Shown: positions 18,932 through 31,791, numbered from the stretch's first letter. The stretch is DNA of 64,000 nucleotides from Nocardioides dokdonensis FR1436 (GCF_001653335.1 NZ_CP015079.1:3472001-3536000), one strand, 5' to 3'. The notes: a model not told the origin generated them from the letters alone. Program-made: numbers and translations.

Positions 18932-19279
18932 GATCGCCTTCACGTTCAGGTCGCCAGGCTGGACCCTGGCACAAGGGTGGGGCCACAGGATCGCACGGGC
19001 CGACACCGCACGCCTAGGAACAGGTGGAAACTCGGCCCGGCCGCGCTCGACACCGCCACCACCCGACCGATCGGCGGTCGGGCGCCGCTCGCCCAGGGGT
19101 GGACGTGGTGGCAATGTCGAGCACGGCCGGTACGACGCTCCAGGTGCCTGGGGCGCCGTTCCGAGTGACTTCATCCTGCTCCGCGCGGGGTCCCGGTCAC
19201 CATCGTCCGGTGGTACTAGTACCTCGCTCCCGTGGGCCCTCGGGGCGCTGGCCGCTCCAGGTCGGGGGCCGGCGGACCT
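18932..19279. other. Intergenic region with hairpins, no gene
   Basis: No supported coding sequence. It holds a perfect 8-bp-arm hairpin at 19062-19082 (CCCGACCG/CGGTCGGG) and a 12-bp palindrome GGTACTAGTACC at 19212-19223. The promoter of the secreted-protein operon should lie here, but I cannot place its -35 and -10 with confidence. Confidence 0.5.
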
Positions 19280-19381
19280 GCCGTTGGTGACCAAACGGCA
19301 CCCAGGAAGCCTCAGAACATGCCGTTGGTGACCAAACGACACCCAGGAAGCCTCGGAACATGCCGTTGGTGACCAAACGGC
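19280..19381. repeat. Palindrome cluster D (3 units, direct)
   Basis: Units at 19280-19299, 19321-19340 and 19362-19381, all in the reverse form and exactly 41 bp apart. The two 21-bp spacers differ at one base. The cluster begins 29 bases past the stop of the HAD phosphatase gene. Confidence 0.92.
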
Positions 19382-19409
19382 ATCCTCCGGAGCCGGTGCC
19401 GCGGTCGGC

Positions 19410-20072
19410 TCAGGGCAGGCGGAGGGCCCCGAGGTCGGCGGGGTGGAGGTCGTCGAGGCCGTCGCGGAAGACGCGGCGGGGGCCGGGGAGCACGGGCACG
19501 TGGTTCTCGACCACCAGCACCGTGCAACCGGCCGCCTCGGCCGAGGTCGCCCCGGTCTCGGAGTCCTCGATGGCCACGCACGCGGCCGCCGCGACCCCCA
19601 GTGCGGCGGCGGCCGTCAGGTACGGCTCGGGGTGCGGCTTGCCGAGGTCGACCTGGTCGCCGGTGACGATGACGCGGAAGGTCTCGGGCGGCAGGTGCGC
19701 GAGGATCGGGGCGACCAGCCGCTCGTAGGACATGGTCACCAGCGCACACGGCACGCCGGCCGCACCGAGGGCCAGGACCAGCTCGCGTGCCCCGGGGCGC
19801 CACGGCACGGCCCGGTCGACGCGGGCGACGACGCCGTCGAGGAGCTCCTCCACGATCTGCTCGGGCACCAGGTCGATGCCCATGTGCTCGCGGATGTAGT
19901 GCCCCGAGGTGAGCAGGTCATTGCCCACCAGGTTGAGGGCGTGCTCGGTGCTCCAGGTGCCGCCGTGGGTCTCGGCGAGCTCGAACTCGGTCTCGATCCA
20001 GTACGGCTCGGTGTCGACGAGGGTGCCGTCCATGTCCCACAGCACGGCTGCGGGCAGCGGGTTCTCGGGCAC
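19410..20072 (-). CDS. HAD-superfamily phosphatase (beta-phosphoglucomutase-like)
   Basis: 220-aa HAD subfamily IA hydrolase. Motif I is LWDMDGTLVDTE, a Ser/Thr motif II lies in LVTMSYE, motif III Lys in VDLGKPHPEPY and motif IV in AIEDSETG. A four-helix cap sits between motifs I and II. The substrate is not evident. The GTG start at 20072 begins three bases after the metH stop and has GGAGGA six bases upstream inside metH, so it is co-translated from the metH transcript. Confidence 0.88.
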   Translation of the reverse strand: MPENPLPAAVLWDMDGTLVDTEPYWIETEFELAETHGGTWSTEHALNLVGNDLLTSGHYIREHMGIDLVPEQIVEELLDGVVARVDRAVPWRPGARELVLALGAAGVPCALVTMSYERLVAPILAHLPPETFRVIVTGDQVDLGKPHPEPYLTAAAALGVAAAACVAIEDSETGATSAEAAGCTVLVVENHVPVLPGPRRVFRDGLDDLHPADLGALRLP

Positions 20073-20074
20073 GC

Positions 20075-23839
<3,765 letters not shown>

Positions 23840-23985
23840 GCGGATCTCCTCTCGTGGGGCACCGGCGGCACCCGAGCGGGTCCTGCCAGCGTAGGAGGGT
23901 GTCCGAAGGCTGGACAGGGTGACCAGATGGTGACATCGCCGCGCGCGGCGGACGAAATCCTCAGGGTAGGCACCAGGGGCGTGAC

Positions 23986-23991
23986 TACGCT
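23986..23991 (+). promoter_or_regulatory. Leaderless promoter -10 of the PAC2 gene
   Basis: TACGCT, six bases before the GTG at 23998. Confidence 0.6.
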
Positions 23992-23997
23992 GGGGAG

Positions 23998-24846
23998 GTG
24001 ATCGAGATTGAGGACGCGCCCGACCTGGTCGACCCCATCGTCATCGCCGCCTTCGAGGGTTGGAACGACGCCGCCGACGCCGCCTCCTCGGTGGTGGACC
24101 ACCTGATGTCGGCCTGGGGTGCGCGTGTGGTCGGTGCGGTGGACCCCGAGGAGTTCTACGACTTCCAGGTCAACCGTCCCGTGGTGGGCGGCGACGCGTT
24201 GGGACACCGACGCCTCACCTGGCCCACGACGCAGATCGCGGTCGCCTCTCCCCCGGGCCTGGGCCGCGACATCATCCTGATCCGCGGGATCGAGCCGAAC
24301 ATCCGGTGGCGCCAGTTCTGCGCGGAGCTGTTGGCGGCCGTGGACGAGCTGGGCGGCGCGCTGGTCGTCACCCTGGGCGCGCTGCTCGCCGACACCCCCC
24401 ACACCCGCCCGATCCCCGTGACCGGCACCGCCACCGAGCCCGAGCTGGTCGACCGGCTCAAGCTGGAGCAGTCGACGTACGAGGGACCCACCGGGATCGT
24501 GGGCGTCTTCCAGGACGCCTGTGTGCGCGTGGACATGCCCGCGGTGTCGTACTGGGCGGCGGTCCCGCACTACGTCGCGCAACCGCCGTGCCCCAAAGCC
24601 ACCCTCGCACTGATCGGGCAGATCGAGGACCTGCTGGAGGTCTCCATCCCGCTCGGCGACCTGCCCGAGGACGCCCGCGCCTGGGAGCGCGGTGTGGACG
24701 AGCTCGCCGAGGACGACGAGGACGTGGCCGACTACGTGCGCGCCCTCGAGGAGACCCGCGACACCACCGACCTGCCGGAGGCCTCCGGCGAGGCCATCGC
24801 CCGCGAGTTCGAGCGATATCTCAAACGTCGCCAGGGCGACGACTGA
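23998..24846 (+). CDS. PAC2-family protein
   Basis: 282-aa member of the PAC2 family (named after a eukaryotic proteasome-assembly chaperone), corresponding to Rv2125-like proteins. Family text includes [12 protein letters not shown] near the start, DFQVNRP and a C-terminal acidic helix region. Bacterial PAC2 proteins have no settled function. It occurs near the proteasome genes here and in mycobacteria, but an assembly role is only inferred. It is divergent from metH and convergent with mshC across cluster E. Confidence 0.88.
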   Translation: MIEIEDAPDLVDPIVIAAFEGWNDAADAASSVVDHLMSAWGARVVGAVDPEEFYDFQVNRPVVGGDALGHRRLTWPTTQIAVASPPGLGRDIILIRGIEPNIRWRQFCAELLAAVDELGGALVVTLGALLADTPHTRPIPVTGTATEPELVDRLKLEQSTYEGPTGIVGVFQDACVRVDMPAVSYWAAVPHYVAQPPCPKATLALIGQIEDLLEVSIPLGDLPEDARAWERGVDELAEDDEDVADYVRALEETRDTTDLPEASGEAIAREFERYLKRRQGDD

Positions 24847-24882
24847 GGTCAGCCGCCCCCAGGGCTGCGGCGCCAGGAGCTT

Positions 24883-24944
24883 GCCGTTTGGTCACCAACG
24901 ACAGTCCTGGAACGTTCCAAGACTGACGTTGGTGACCAAACGAC
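24883..24944. repeat. Palindrome cluster E (2 units, inverted, palindromic spacer)
   Basis: Units at 24883-24902 (forward) and 24925-24944 (reverse) are separated by a 22-bp spacer that is itself a palindrome with one mismatch (AGTC.TGGAACGTTCCA.GACT). The whole 62 bp is one long inverted repeat between the convergent PAC2 and mshC genes. Confidence 0.92.
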
Positions 24945-25009
24945 AGCGGCGACCCCGAACACTGGGGTCAGCGCCCCGCCAGGCACCTGAGCGCCCGCGG
25001 TGCCAGCTT

Positions 25010-26248
25010 TCAGAGCGAGAGGCCGAGGGCGGCGTCGAGCACCTGGTGCACCGCGAGGGCGGCGTGCGGGTCGGAGGTGTCTGCCAGCCCGTCGGTGCCC
25101 AGCGTGGCCCGGGCCCAGTCGTCGACGAGCCGAACGGCGCGGGCGGCGTCGAGGTCGTCGGCGCAGGCGGCGAGCACCCCCTCCACCACCGGTGCGGCCG
25201 CGGCGCCGGCGCCCAGGGACAGTGCGCGGCGCCAGGTGGCGAGGGTGTCGACGCTGGCCAGCAGGTCGGCGTCGGTCCACTCCCAGTCGGAGCGGTAGTG
25301 GTGGCGCAGCAGCGTGAGGCGGATGGCCATCGGGTCCACGTCGGCGTGGCGCAGCGCGGAGACGAAGACCAGGTTGCCCTTCGACTTCGACATCTTCTCG
25401 CCGTCGTAGGCGACCATCCCGGCGTGGACGTAGACCTGAGCGAAGGCGGTGCCGGGCTCTGCGACCTGCGCGTGGCCGGCGCACATCTCGTGGTGCGGGA
25501 AGACCAGGTCGCTGCCACCGGCCTGGACGTCGAAGGCGCCGCCGAGGTAGGTCATCGCGATCGCGCTGCACTCGATGTGCCAGCCGGGGCGACCGGGGCC
25601 GAACGGGCTGGGCCACGACGGCTCGCCGGGTCGTTCGCTGAGCCACACCAGGCAGTCCAGCGGGTCCTTCTTGCCGGGCCGGTCCGGGTCGCCGCCACGC
25701 TCGGGGAAGATCTGCAACATCGTCTCGCGGTCCATCCGGGACTCCTGGCCGAAGGCCGGGTCGGCGTGCACCGAGAAGTACAGGTCGTCGTCGACGGCGT
25801 AGACCGACCCGGTGGCCTGGAGCCGCTCGATCAGGTCGATGACCAGGGGGATCGACTCCACCGCACCGATGTAGTCGCGCGGCGGGAGCACCCGCAGCGC
25901 CTGCATGTCCTGGCGGAACAGCTCGGTCTCGCGCTCGGCCAGCGCGACCCAGTCGATGCCGACCTTGGTCGCCCGCTCGAGCAGCGGGTCGTCGACGTCG
26001 GTGACGTTCTGCACGTAGGCGACCTCGAGCCCGGCGTTGCGCCAGGCCCGGTACAGCAGGTCCACGCCGACGTACGTCGCAGCGTGGCCCATGTGGGTGG
26101 CGTCGTACGGCGTGATGCCGCACGCGTAGAGCCGCGCGGTGCCGTCCGGGCTCAGGGTGCGGCGTTCGCCGCTCGGGGTGTCGTGCAGCGAGACTGCCGG
26201 ACCCGTCACGGGGAGGGTGGGCATCTCCGGAGCAGACCAGGCACGCAT
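25010..26248 (-). CDS. mshC: Cysteine:GlcN-Ins ligase MshC (mycothiol synthesis)
   Basis: ATP-dependent ligase that joins cysteine to glucosaminyl-inositol, the fourth step of mycothiol synthesis. It is a class I cysteinyl-tRNA-synthetase-like protein (412 aa), shortened as expected for MshC. Zinc and active-site positions are [21 protein letters not shown], and the KMSKSKG loop. The N-terminus starts [13 protein letters not shown], typical of MshC rather than CysS. The ATG follows TAGGCT by six bases, the same promoter-start sequence as the dop/methyltransferase arms. Confidence 0.95.
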   Translation of the reverse strand: MRAWSAPEMPTLPVTGPAVSLHDTPSGERRTLSPDGTARLYACGITPYDATHMGHAATYVGVDLLYRAWRNAGLEVAYVQNVTDVDDPLLERATKVGIDWVALAERETELFRQDMQALRVLPPRDYIGAVESIPLVIDLIERLQATGSVYAVDDDLYFSVHADPAFGQESRMDRETMLQIFPERGGDPDRPGKKDPLDCLVWLSERPGEPSWPSPFGPGRPGWHIECSAIAMTYLGGAFDVQAGGSDLVFPHHEMCAGHAQVAEPGTAFAQVYVHAGMVAYDGEKMSKSKGNLVFVSALRHADVDPMAIRLTLLRHHYRSDWEWTDADLLASVDTLATWRRALSLGAGAAAAPVVEGVLAACADDLDAARAVRLVDDWARATLGTDGLADTSDPHAALAVHQVLDAALGLSL

Positions 26249-26260
26249 GGGGCGAGCCTA
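26249..26260 (-). promoter_or_regulatory. Leaderless promoter -10 of mshC
   Basis: TAGGCT (26260-26255), then CGCCCC, then ATG. Confidence 0.65.
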
Positions 26261-26282
26261 GAGGGTGGGGTGGCGACCGGGC

Positions 26283-27065
26283 TCAGAAGGGCGGCCACGG
26301 GATCGCCGGGCCGTCGCTGTCGGGCGCCGGCATCGTGCCGCGCCCCGTGAGCCGGTCGCACCGGCGCGCCAGGTGGTCGATCTCGGCGTCGTCGAGCAGC
26401 AGCGCCAGGGCCGCTCCCAGCTCGCCGGACAGGGCGGCGCGCACCCGGGCCACCGCATCGCGCTCCCGCTCGTCCAGACGCTGGCCCATCCAGCCCCACA
26501 GCACCGTGCGCAGCTTGGGATCGGTGTGGAAGGCGATGCCGTGGTCGACGCCGTAGCGGTGCCCATCGGGCATCGCCAGCACGTGCCCGCCCTTGCGGTC
26601 GGCGTTGTTGAGCAGCACGTCGAGCACCGCCATCCGACGCAGCGCCGCGGTGTCCTCGTGGACCAGTGAGACCAACCGGTCGTGGGCGTCGTAGCCGTCG
26701 AAGACGTGCAGCATCCCGGGCGGGGCCTGCCCGGCCGGGACCAGCGTCACCGCCTCGTGGACGGGGTCGGGCTCCTCCCAGACCTGCACCATCCCGGGCC
26801 CGTGCGGCCCCTCGCGCAACCAGGTGCGCGGGACGACACCGGTCTCGTCGGTGGCCGCGAAGACCTCCGAGACCAGGTACGCCGCCACCTCGCGGTGCGC
26901 CAGGACCGCGCCGGGGAAGTCCCACAGGGGCCGCTCCCCGGCGATCGGCTTGTAGACCACCTGGACGCCGCCGACAGAACCGAGGAACGTGGCGTTCGAG
27001 GCGGGCATGATCCGCCCGCGCAGCTCCAGCTCGTCCTCGACGAGGTCGACCCCCGCCCCGCTCAC
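26283..27065 (-). CDS. SCO1664-family protein (PI3/4-kinase-like fold)
   Basis: 260-aa conserved actinobacterial protein corresponding to Rv2133c-like neighbours of mshC. The blocks VVYKPIAGERPLWDFP (possible ATP-binding Lys), LDVLLNNADRKGGHVL (catalytic-loop-like N and D) and YGVDHGIAFH (DHG-like metal motif) resemble the lipid-kinase/HipA-like fold. Kinase activity is an inference. It lies 34 bases upstream of mshC on the same strand and shares its neighbourhood across actinobacteria. Confidence 0.85.
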   Translation of the reverse strand: MSGAGVDLVEDELELRGRIMPASNATFLGSVGGVQVVYKPIAGERPLWDFPGAVLAHREVAAYLVSEVFAATDETGVVPRTWLREGPHGPGMVQVWEEPDPVHEAVTLVPAGQAPPGMLHVFDGYDAHDRLVSLVHEDTAALRRMAVLDVLLNNADRKGGHVLAMPDGHRYGVDHGIAFHTDPKLRTVLWGWMGQRLDERERDAVARVRAALSGELGAALALLLDDAEIDHLARRCDRLTGRGTMPAPDSDGPAIPWPPF

Positions 27066-27099
27066 GGGGCGTTCCTGCTGGTCCGGGCCACGACGTGGC

Positions 27100-27675
27100 T
27101 CAGGGCTCGCGCCTGCGGAAGCCGTTGGCGCGCACGCACAGGTGGCCCTCGGGGTCGATGGGGTTGCCGCAGAAGGGGCAGCTGGGCCGCCCGGCCTCGA
27201 TGACCTGGGCGGTGCGCTGCACGAAGGCCCGTGCCGGGCCGGCCTCGAGCCGCACCAGGAGCATCTCCTCGGGGTCGGGCTCCTCGAAGTCCTGGTCGAC
27301 CTGCTCGGGCGAGACCACCGCGGCCTCGGAGTAGGGGAAGACCTCGATGACGATGCGTTCGGCGTCGGGGTCCCAGGACAACGTCATGGTGCCGGCCCGG
27401 AACTCCTCGTCGATGGGCTGCTCCAGCGGGGCGGCGTCCTCGAGCCCCAGCGGGGCGACCGCGGGGATCACGGCGGTCGAGGTGTCGCTCTCCATCACCT
27501 CGTCGAGCAGCTCGTCGACCCGTTCGGCCAGCGCGGCGACCTGCTGCTTCTCCAACGAGACGCTGATCAGCCGGCTGCCGCTGCGGGCCTGGAGGAAGAA
27601 GGTGCGGGACCCGGGTTCCCCGACGGTGCCGGTGACGAACCTCTCCGGCGGGTCGAAGGCGTGGACGACTGGCAT
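27100..27675 (-). CDS. DUF3090-family protein with a C-terminal zinc knuckle
   Basis: 191-aa conserved protein (Rv2134c-like). The N-terminal two thirds form the DUF3090 domain (DPPERFVTGTVGEPGSRTFF). The end carries CPFCGNPIDPEGHLC, a CxxC...C zinc-ribbon-like motif. No function is established. The ATG at 27675 is seven bases after TAGGGT. That -10 overlaps the stop codon of the histidine phosphatase upstream. Confidence 0.87.
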   Translation of the reverse strand: MPVVHAFDPPERFVTGTVGEPGSRTFFLQARSGSRLISVSLEKQQVAALAERVDELLDEVMESDTSTAVIPAVAPLGLEDAAPLEQPIDEEFRAGTMTLSWDPDAERIVIEVFPYSEAAVVSPEQVDQDFEEPDPEEMLLVRLEAGPARAFVQRTAQVIEAGRPSCPFCGNPIDPEGHLCVRANGFRRREP

Positions 27676-27682
27676 GTCACTC

Positions 27683-27688
27683 ACCCTA
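27683..27688 (-). promoter_or_regulatory. Leaderless promoter -10 of the DUF3090 gene
   Basis: TAGGGT on the minus strand, seven bases before the ATG and overlapping the stop codon (27688-27686) of the upstream gene. Confidence 0.6.
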
Positions 27689-28459
27689 GGGGCGCCCCGG
27701 GAGGGCCGGGTCCACCCGGTGGTGCGAAGCAGCCGCGGTCCCCGGCGCGACGGTGTCCTCCCGGGGGCCGGCGCCGCCGCCGACGGCCGCGTCCGCGCCC
27801 GGCTCACCGGTCGCGTCGGGCGCCGGGACCAGCCAGGACAGGTCGCCGGCGTGGGTGTTGCTGGCCAGCACGTAGGGCCGGGTCTCGGTGTAGCGCACGA
27901 TCGACAGCGACGCCGGGTCGACGCCGATGCGCTGGAAGAGGTCCAGGTGCATCCCGAGGGCGTCGGCGAGCACCGACTTGATGATGTCGCCGTGGCTGAC
28001 CACCGCCCACACCGCGCCCGGGCCGTGCTCGGCCTCGATCGCGGCGTCGATGCGGCGTACGGCGGCCACCGCCCGCGCCTGCATCCGCGCCATCGACTCC
28101 CCCTCGGGGAACGTCGCCGCGGACGGCTGGGTCTGGACGGTGCGCCACAACGGCTCCGCGGCCAGGTCCTTGAGGCTGCTGCCCTGCCAGGCCCCGTAGT
28201 CGCACTCGGTCACGTCGTCCTCGGTCAGGGACCGGGTCCCGGGTGCCTGGTGGGCCAGCACCGCCTCCGCGGTCTGCTGGCAGCGCAGCATCGGGCTGGA
28301 GACGACCGCGGCCAGCGGGACCCCCGCCAACCGTTGCCCGGCGCGCTGCGCCTGGTCGCGCCCGGTCTCGTCGAGCTCGACGCCGGGGGTTCGACCGGCG
28401 AGGACACCGGTGGCGTTCGCGGTCGTGCGTCCGTGCCGGACGAGCACCATCGTGGCCAT
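27686..28459 (-). CDS. Histidine phosphatase family protein (MSMEG_4193/Rv2135c type)
   Basis: 257-aa phosphoglycerate-mutase-like phosphatase. The catalytic RHG is in VLVRHGRTTAN near residue 9, the Arg of SSPMLRCQQTAEA and Glu of FPEGESMARM follow, and the second His is in VVSHGDIIKS. The last 40 residues are a Gly/Ala/Pro-rich tail. The substrate is unknown. The ATG follows TACAGT (28472-28467) by seven bases. Confidence 0.88.
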   Translation of the reverse strand: MATMVLVRHGRTTANATGVLAGRTPGVELDETGRDQAQRAGQRLAGVPLAAVVSSPMLRCQQTAEAVLAHQAPGTRSLTEDDVTECDYGAWQGSSLKDLAAEPLWRTVQTQPSAATFPEGESMARMQARAVAAVRRIDAAIEAEHGPGAVWAVVSHGDIIKSVLADALGMHLDLFQRIGVDPASLSIVRYTETRPYVLASNTHAGDLSWLVPAPDATGEPGADAAVGGGAGPREDTVAPGTAAASHHRVDPALPGRP

Positions 28460-28466
28460 GCCGGGC

Positions 28467-28506
28467 ACTGTAGCCGGGGCCTGCACAGCGCCGGTGGCAC
28501 TAGCGT
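28467..28506. promoter_or_regulatory. Divergent leaderless promoters (histidine phosphatase / corA)
   Basis: TACAGT on the minus strand (28472-28467) serves the phosphatase ATG at 28459. TAGCGT on the plus strand (28501-28506) serves the corA GTG at 28514. Each has a seven-base spacer. Confidence 0.6.
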
Positions 28507-28513
28507 GGCCCCC

Positions 28514-29494
28514 GTGATCGTCGATGCCGCCGTCTACCACGACGGGACCCGTACCGAGGTGGACTGCGCCGACCAGGACTACGCCGCCCTGCGCGCCCGG
28601 GCCCGCGAGTGCGGCGGGTTCGTCTGGGTGGGGCTCCACGAGCCGGCGCCCGAGGAGCTGACCGCGGTCGCGGAGGCCTTCGACCTGCACCCCCTGGCGG
28701 TCGAGGACGCCGTCAAGGCGCACCAGCGCCCCAAGCTGGAGCGCTACGAGCACGGGTTGTTCCTGGTGCTCAAGACGCTCTGGTACGTCGATGCCGAGGA
28801 CGCGGTCGAGACCGGCGAGGTGAGCCTGTTCATCGGCCCCGACTTCGTGGTGACCGTGCGCCACGGGCACGGGCTCGACCTGGGTCCGGCCCGCTCCTTC
28901 CTGGAGTCCAGCGAGCAGGTGCTCACCCACGGCCCTTCGTCGGTGGTCTACGCGGTGTGCGACCGGGTCGTCGACGGCTACGTCTCGGTGGTCGGTGAGC
29001 TGCAGGTCGACGTCGACGAGGTGGAGGAGTCGGTCCTCTCCCCCGCCCGTACCAACGACTCGGTGCGCATCTACACCCTCAAGCGCGAGATCGCCGAGGT
29101 GCGCCGCGCCGTCCAGCCGCTGCGGGAACCGCTGCACCGCTTCAGCGAGGGCGCGGTGAGCGGCATCGACGCCGAGGCGGGGCCGTTCTTCCGCGACGTG
29201 CTGGACCACCTCAGCCGCACCGCGGACCTGGTCGACAACCTCGACGGTCTGCTCTCGACCGCCTTCGACGTCCACGTCGCCCGGATCCAGCTGCAGCAGA
29301 ACGACGACATGCGCAAGATCTCTGCCGGCGCCGCGCTGGTGGTCGTGCCCACCCTGATCGCCGGGGTCTACGGCATGAACTTCGAGCACATGCCGGAGCT
29401 GGGCTGGGCGCTGGGCTACCCCTTCGCGCTGCTCGTGATGGCCGCCGCCTCCGGTGGCCTGTGGTGGCTCTTCCGCCGTTCCGGTTGGTGGTGA
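28514..29494 (+). CDS. corA: CorA-family magnesium/cobalt transporter
   Basis: 326-aa divalent-cation channel. A large cytoplasmic alpha/beta and helical region is followed by two C-terminal membrane helices. The selectivity motif YGMNFEHMPEL lies near residue 286, between the helices. The C-terminus is basic and aromatic. The GTG start is fixed by TAGCGT seven bases upstream. It ends 30 bases before repeat cluster F. Confidence 0.93.
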   Translation: MIVDAAVYHDGTRTEVDCADQDYAALRARARECGGFVWVGLHEPAPEELTAVAEAFDLHPLAVEDAVKAHQRPKLERYEHGLFLVLKTLWYVDAEDAVETGEVSLFIGPDFVVTVRHGHGLDLGPARSFLESSEQVLTHGPSSVVYAVCDRVVDGYVSVVGELQVDVDEVEESVLSPARTNDSVRIYTLKREIAEVRRAVQPLREPLHRFSEGAVSGIDAEAGPFFRDVLDHLSRTADLVDNLDGLLSTAFDVHVARIQLQQNDDMRKISAGAALVVVPTLIAGVYGMNFEHMPELGWALGYPFALLVMAAASGGLWWLFRRSGWW

Positions 29495-29523
29495 GCCGAA
29501 CGTTCCGGGCTGCGATTTCGTCT

Positions 29524-29584
29524 GCCGTTTGGTCACCAACGACAGATCTCGAGGCTCCGGGAGTGCCGTTTGGTCACCAACGGC
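29524..29584. repeat. Palindrome cluster F (2 units, direct)
   Basis: Units at 29524-29543 and 29565-29584, both forward, 41 bp apart. The spacer, reverse-complemented, closely matches the first spacer of cluster G. It lies between convergent corA and the DUF5703 gene. Confidence 0.9.
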
Positions 29585-29632
29585 ACTCGCTCGGCGGCCC
29601 GCAGCGATCGGTGTCGCGGAGGGCAGGGCCGC

Positions 29633-29851
29633 TCAGGCGGTTCTGACCGCGCGGATGATCTTGCGGCGCAGCACCACACGCCGGGTCCCGTCGGTGGAGA
29701 TCCGCACGCAGTCCAGCTCCCAGCCGCCGTGCTCGGCGCGGTCGACGAGGAGCCGGGTCACGACGTTGCGGCTCAGCTCGCTGGGGAACGACACCTGGTC
29801 GAACTCCCACTCCACGCCCGCCCGGCTCGGCCGAAGGGGGATGCGGCTCAT
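29633..29851 (-). CDS. DUF5703-family small protein
   Basis: 72-aa basic protein found widely in actinobacteria. The core is EWEFDQVSFPSELSRNVV and the end WELDCVRISTDGTRRVVLRR. Function is unknown. The ATG has GGGAGG four bases upstream. It lies between the aldo/keto reductase and cluster F. Confidence 0.8.
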   Translation of the reverse strand: MSRIPLRPSRAGVEWEFDQVSFPSELSRNVVTRLLVDRAEHGGWELDCVRISTDGTRRVVLRRKIIRAVRTA

Positions 29852-29920
29852 ACGGCCTCCCGTGGGTCGGTGGTGGTGGGTCAGGAGCAGGTCGGGAGAG
29901 AGTACGCCGCCGGCGTGCCC

Positions 29921-30868
29921 TCAGTCGGCCGAGACGTCGTCGAGGGCCTCGGTGATCTCGGGGGGCAGCACGACGTCCTCGACGCTCAGTGCTTCCTTGA
30001 GCTGGGCGGCCGTGCGGGCGCCCAGGATCGGTGCGGTGACACCGGGGCGGTCGCGCACCCAGGCCAGGGCCACCTGCGACGCAGTCAGGTCGAGCCCCTC
30101 CGCGGCACGCACCACGGCCTCGACGATGCTGGCCGAGCGCTCGTCCATGTAGACGCTCATGAAGGAGGAGAACTGCGAGGTCGCGGCGCGCGAGTTCGCG
30201 GGCGTCCCGGTCCGGTACTTGCCCGTCAGCACGCCCCGGCCCAGCGGCGACCAGGTCAGCGCACCCAGACCCGTCGCGGCGGCCGCGGGCAGCACCTCGT
30301 GCTCGATCCCCCGGTTGAGCAGCGAGTACTCCACCTGGGTGGAGGCCAGGGCCACCCGCCCCGGGACGGCGCGCTGCCAGGTCGCGGCCTGGGCGGTCTG
30401 CCAGCCGGAGTAGTTGGAGATGCCGACGTACGACGCGCGGCCCGAGGACACCGCCAGGTCGAGCGCCGAGAGGGTCTCCTCGATCGGTACTCCGTCGTGC
30501 CAGGTGTGGACCTGCCACAGGTCGACGTGATCGACCCCGAGCCGACGCAGTGAGGCGTCGAGGGTGCTGAGGAGCCGGCCGCGGGAGGTGTCGACCCGCA
30601 ACCGGCCCTTGCTCAGGCCCATGCCGGCCTTGGTGGCCAGCACGATGTCGTCGCGGGCCACCACGTCGCCGATGAGCGAACCGAGGAGCGACTCGGACTG
30701 GCCGTCGGCGTACGCCGCGGCGGTGTCGACGAGGGTGCCGCCCGCCTCCACGAAGGAGGTGAGCTGGTCACGGGCCTCGTGCTCGTCGGTGTCGCGTCCC
30801 CAGGTCATCGTGCCGAGACCGAGACGGGAGACGCGGAGCCCGGTCGCCCCCAGTGAGCGTTGCTGCAT
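29921..30868 (-). CDS. Aldo/keto reductase
   Basis: 315-aa NADPH-dependent TIM-barrel oxidoreductase. The catalytic set is visible: Asp and Tyr in VDTAAAYADGQSE, Lys in LATKAG, His in QVHTWHDG. NADP-binding features are near APILGARTAAQLKEAL. The substrate is unknown. The ATG follows TAGGTT (30880-30875) by six bases, and the gene is divergent from uppP. Confidence 0.9.
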   Translation of the reverse strand: MQQRSLGATGLRVSRLGLGTMTWGRDTDEHEARDQLTSFVEAGGTLVDTAAAYADGQSESLLGSLIGDVVARDDIVLATKAGMGLSKGRLRVDTSRGRLLSTLDASLRRLGVDHVDLWQVHTWHDGVPIEETLSALDLAVSSGRASYVGISNYSGWQTAQAATWQRAVPGRVALASTQVEYSLLNRGIEHEVLPAAAATGLGALTWSPLGRGVLTGKYRTGTPANSRAATSQFSSFMSVYMDERSASIVEAVVRAAEGLDLTASQVALAWVRDRPGVTAPILGARTAAQLKEALSVEDVVLPPEITEALDDVSAD

Positions 30869-30940
30869 GGCGACAACCTATCGGCGGGGCCCACGTGAGT
30901 CGCCGTCGGCTCGCCCGGACCGGTCTCCTAGGCTGACCGC
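30869..30940. promoter_or_regulatory. Divergent leaderless promoters (aldo/keto reductase / uppP)
   Basis: Minus-strand TAGGTT (30880-30875) and plus-strand TAGGCT (30929-30934) each sit six bases from their start codon. Confidence 0.6.
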
Positions 30941-31765
30941 GTGCTGGATCTCCTCAAGGCCGTCGTCCTGGGCCTCCTGCAAGGCCTGACCGAGTTCCTC
31001 CCGATCTCCAGCAGCGCGCACCTGCGGATCTTCCCCGAGCTCTTCGGCTGGGGCGACCCGGGCGCCGCCTTCACCGCCGTGGTCCAGATCGGCACCGAGC
31101 TGGCGGTCCTCATCTACTTCCGCCACGACATCTGGCGCATCGCCTCGACCTGGCTGCGCTCGCTGGTGCGGCCCGAGTGGCGCGGCCACGTCGATGCCCG
31201 GATGGGCTGGTACATCATCATCGGCTCGCTGCCGATCGTGGTGCTGGGCATCGCCCTCAAGGACATCATCGAGCAGGACTTCCGCAGCCTGTGGATCATC
31301 GGCACGACGCTGATCGTGCTCGGTGTGGTGCTCGGGATCGCCGACCGGTTCGGGCGCAACGAGCGCGCGATCAAGAAGATGCGGCTGCGCGACGCGCTGC
31401 TGATGGGGCTGGCCCAGGCCGCCGCGCTGGTCCCGGGCGTCTCACGCTCCGGGGCGACGATCTCGATGGGACGCTTCCTCGGCTTCGAGCGCGAGGCGGC
31501 GACGCGCTTCGCGTTCCTGCTCGCGATCCCCGCTGTGCTCGGCGCCGGGTTCTTCCAGCTCGCCGAGATCCCCAACGGGGACAACGCCTACGGCTGGGGC
31601 CCGACCATCGTGGGGACCGTCGTGTCGTTCATCGTCGGCTACGCCACCATCGCGTGGCTGCTGCGCTACGTGAGCACCCGCTCCTACACGCCGTTCGTGA
31701 TCTACCGGGTCGTGCTGGGCGCGGCGGTCCTGGTCCTGCTCAGCGCCGGCGTGCTGACGGCCTGA
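30941..31765 (+). CDS. uppP: Undecaprenyl-diphosphate phosphatase UppP (BacA)
   Basis: 274-aa membrane enzyme that recycles undecaprenyl pyrophosphate for cell-wall synthesis and confers bacitracin tolerance. The two family motifs are LLQGLTEFLPISSSAHLRI near residue 10 and VPGVSRSGATISMGRFLGF near 165. About eight membrane segments are visible. The GTG start is set by TAGGCT. It stops 27 bases before cluster G. Confidence 0.95.
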   Translation: MLDLLKAVVLGLLQGLTEFLPISSSAHLRIFPELFGWGDPGAAFTAVVQIGTELAVLIYFRHDIWRIASTWLRSLVRPEWRGHVDARMGWYIIIGSLPIVVLGIALKDIIEQDFRSLWIIGTTLIVLGVVLGIADRFGRNERAIKKMRLRDALLMGLAQAAALVPGVSRSGATISMGRFLGFEREAATRFAFLLAIPAVLGAGFFQLAEIPNGDNAYGWGPTIVGTVVSFIVGYATIAWLLRYVSTRSYTPFVIYRVVLGAAVLVLLSAGVLTA

Positions 31766-31791
31766 TCCCTCTCGGAGGACGGCATCGACCT

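Noticed and set aside
23840..23997. Cobalamin riboswitch before metH
   Set aside because: Only about 157 bases between divergent starts and no B12-box-like sequence that I can see.
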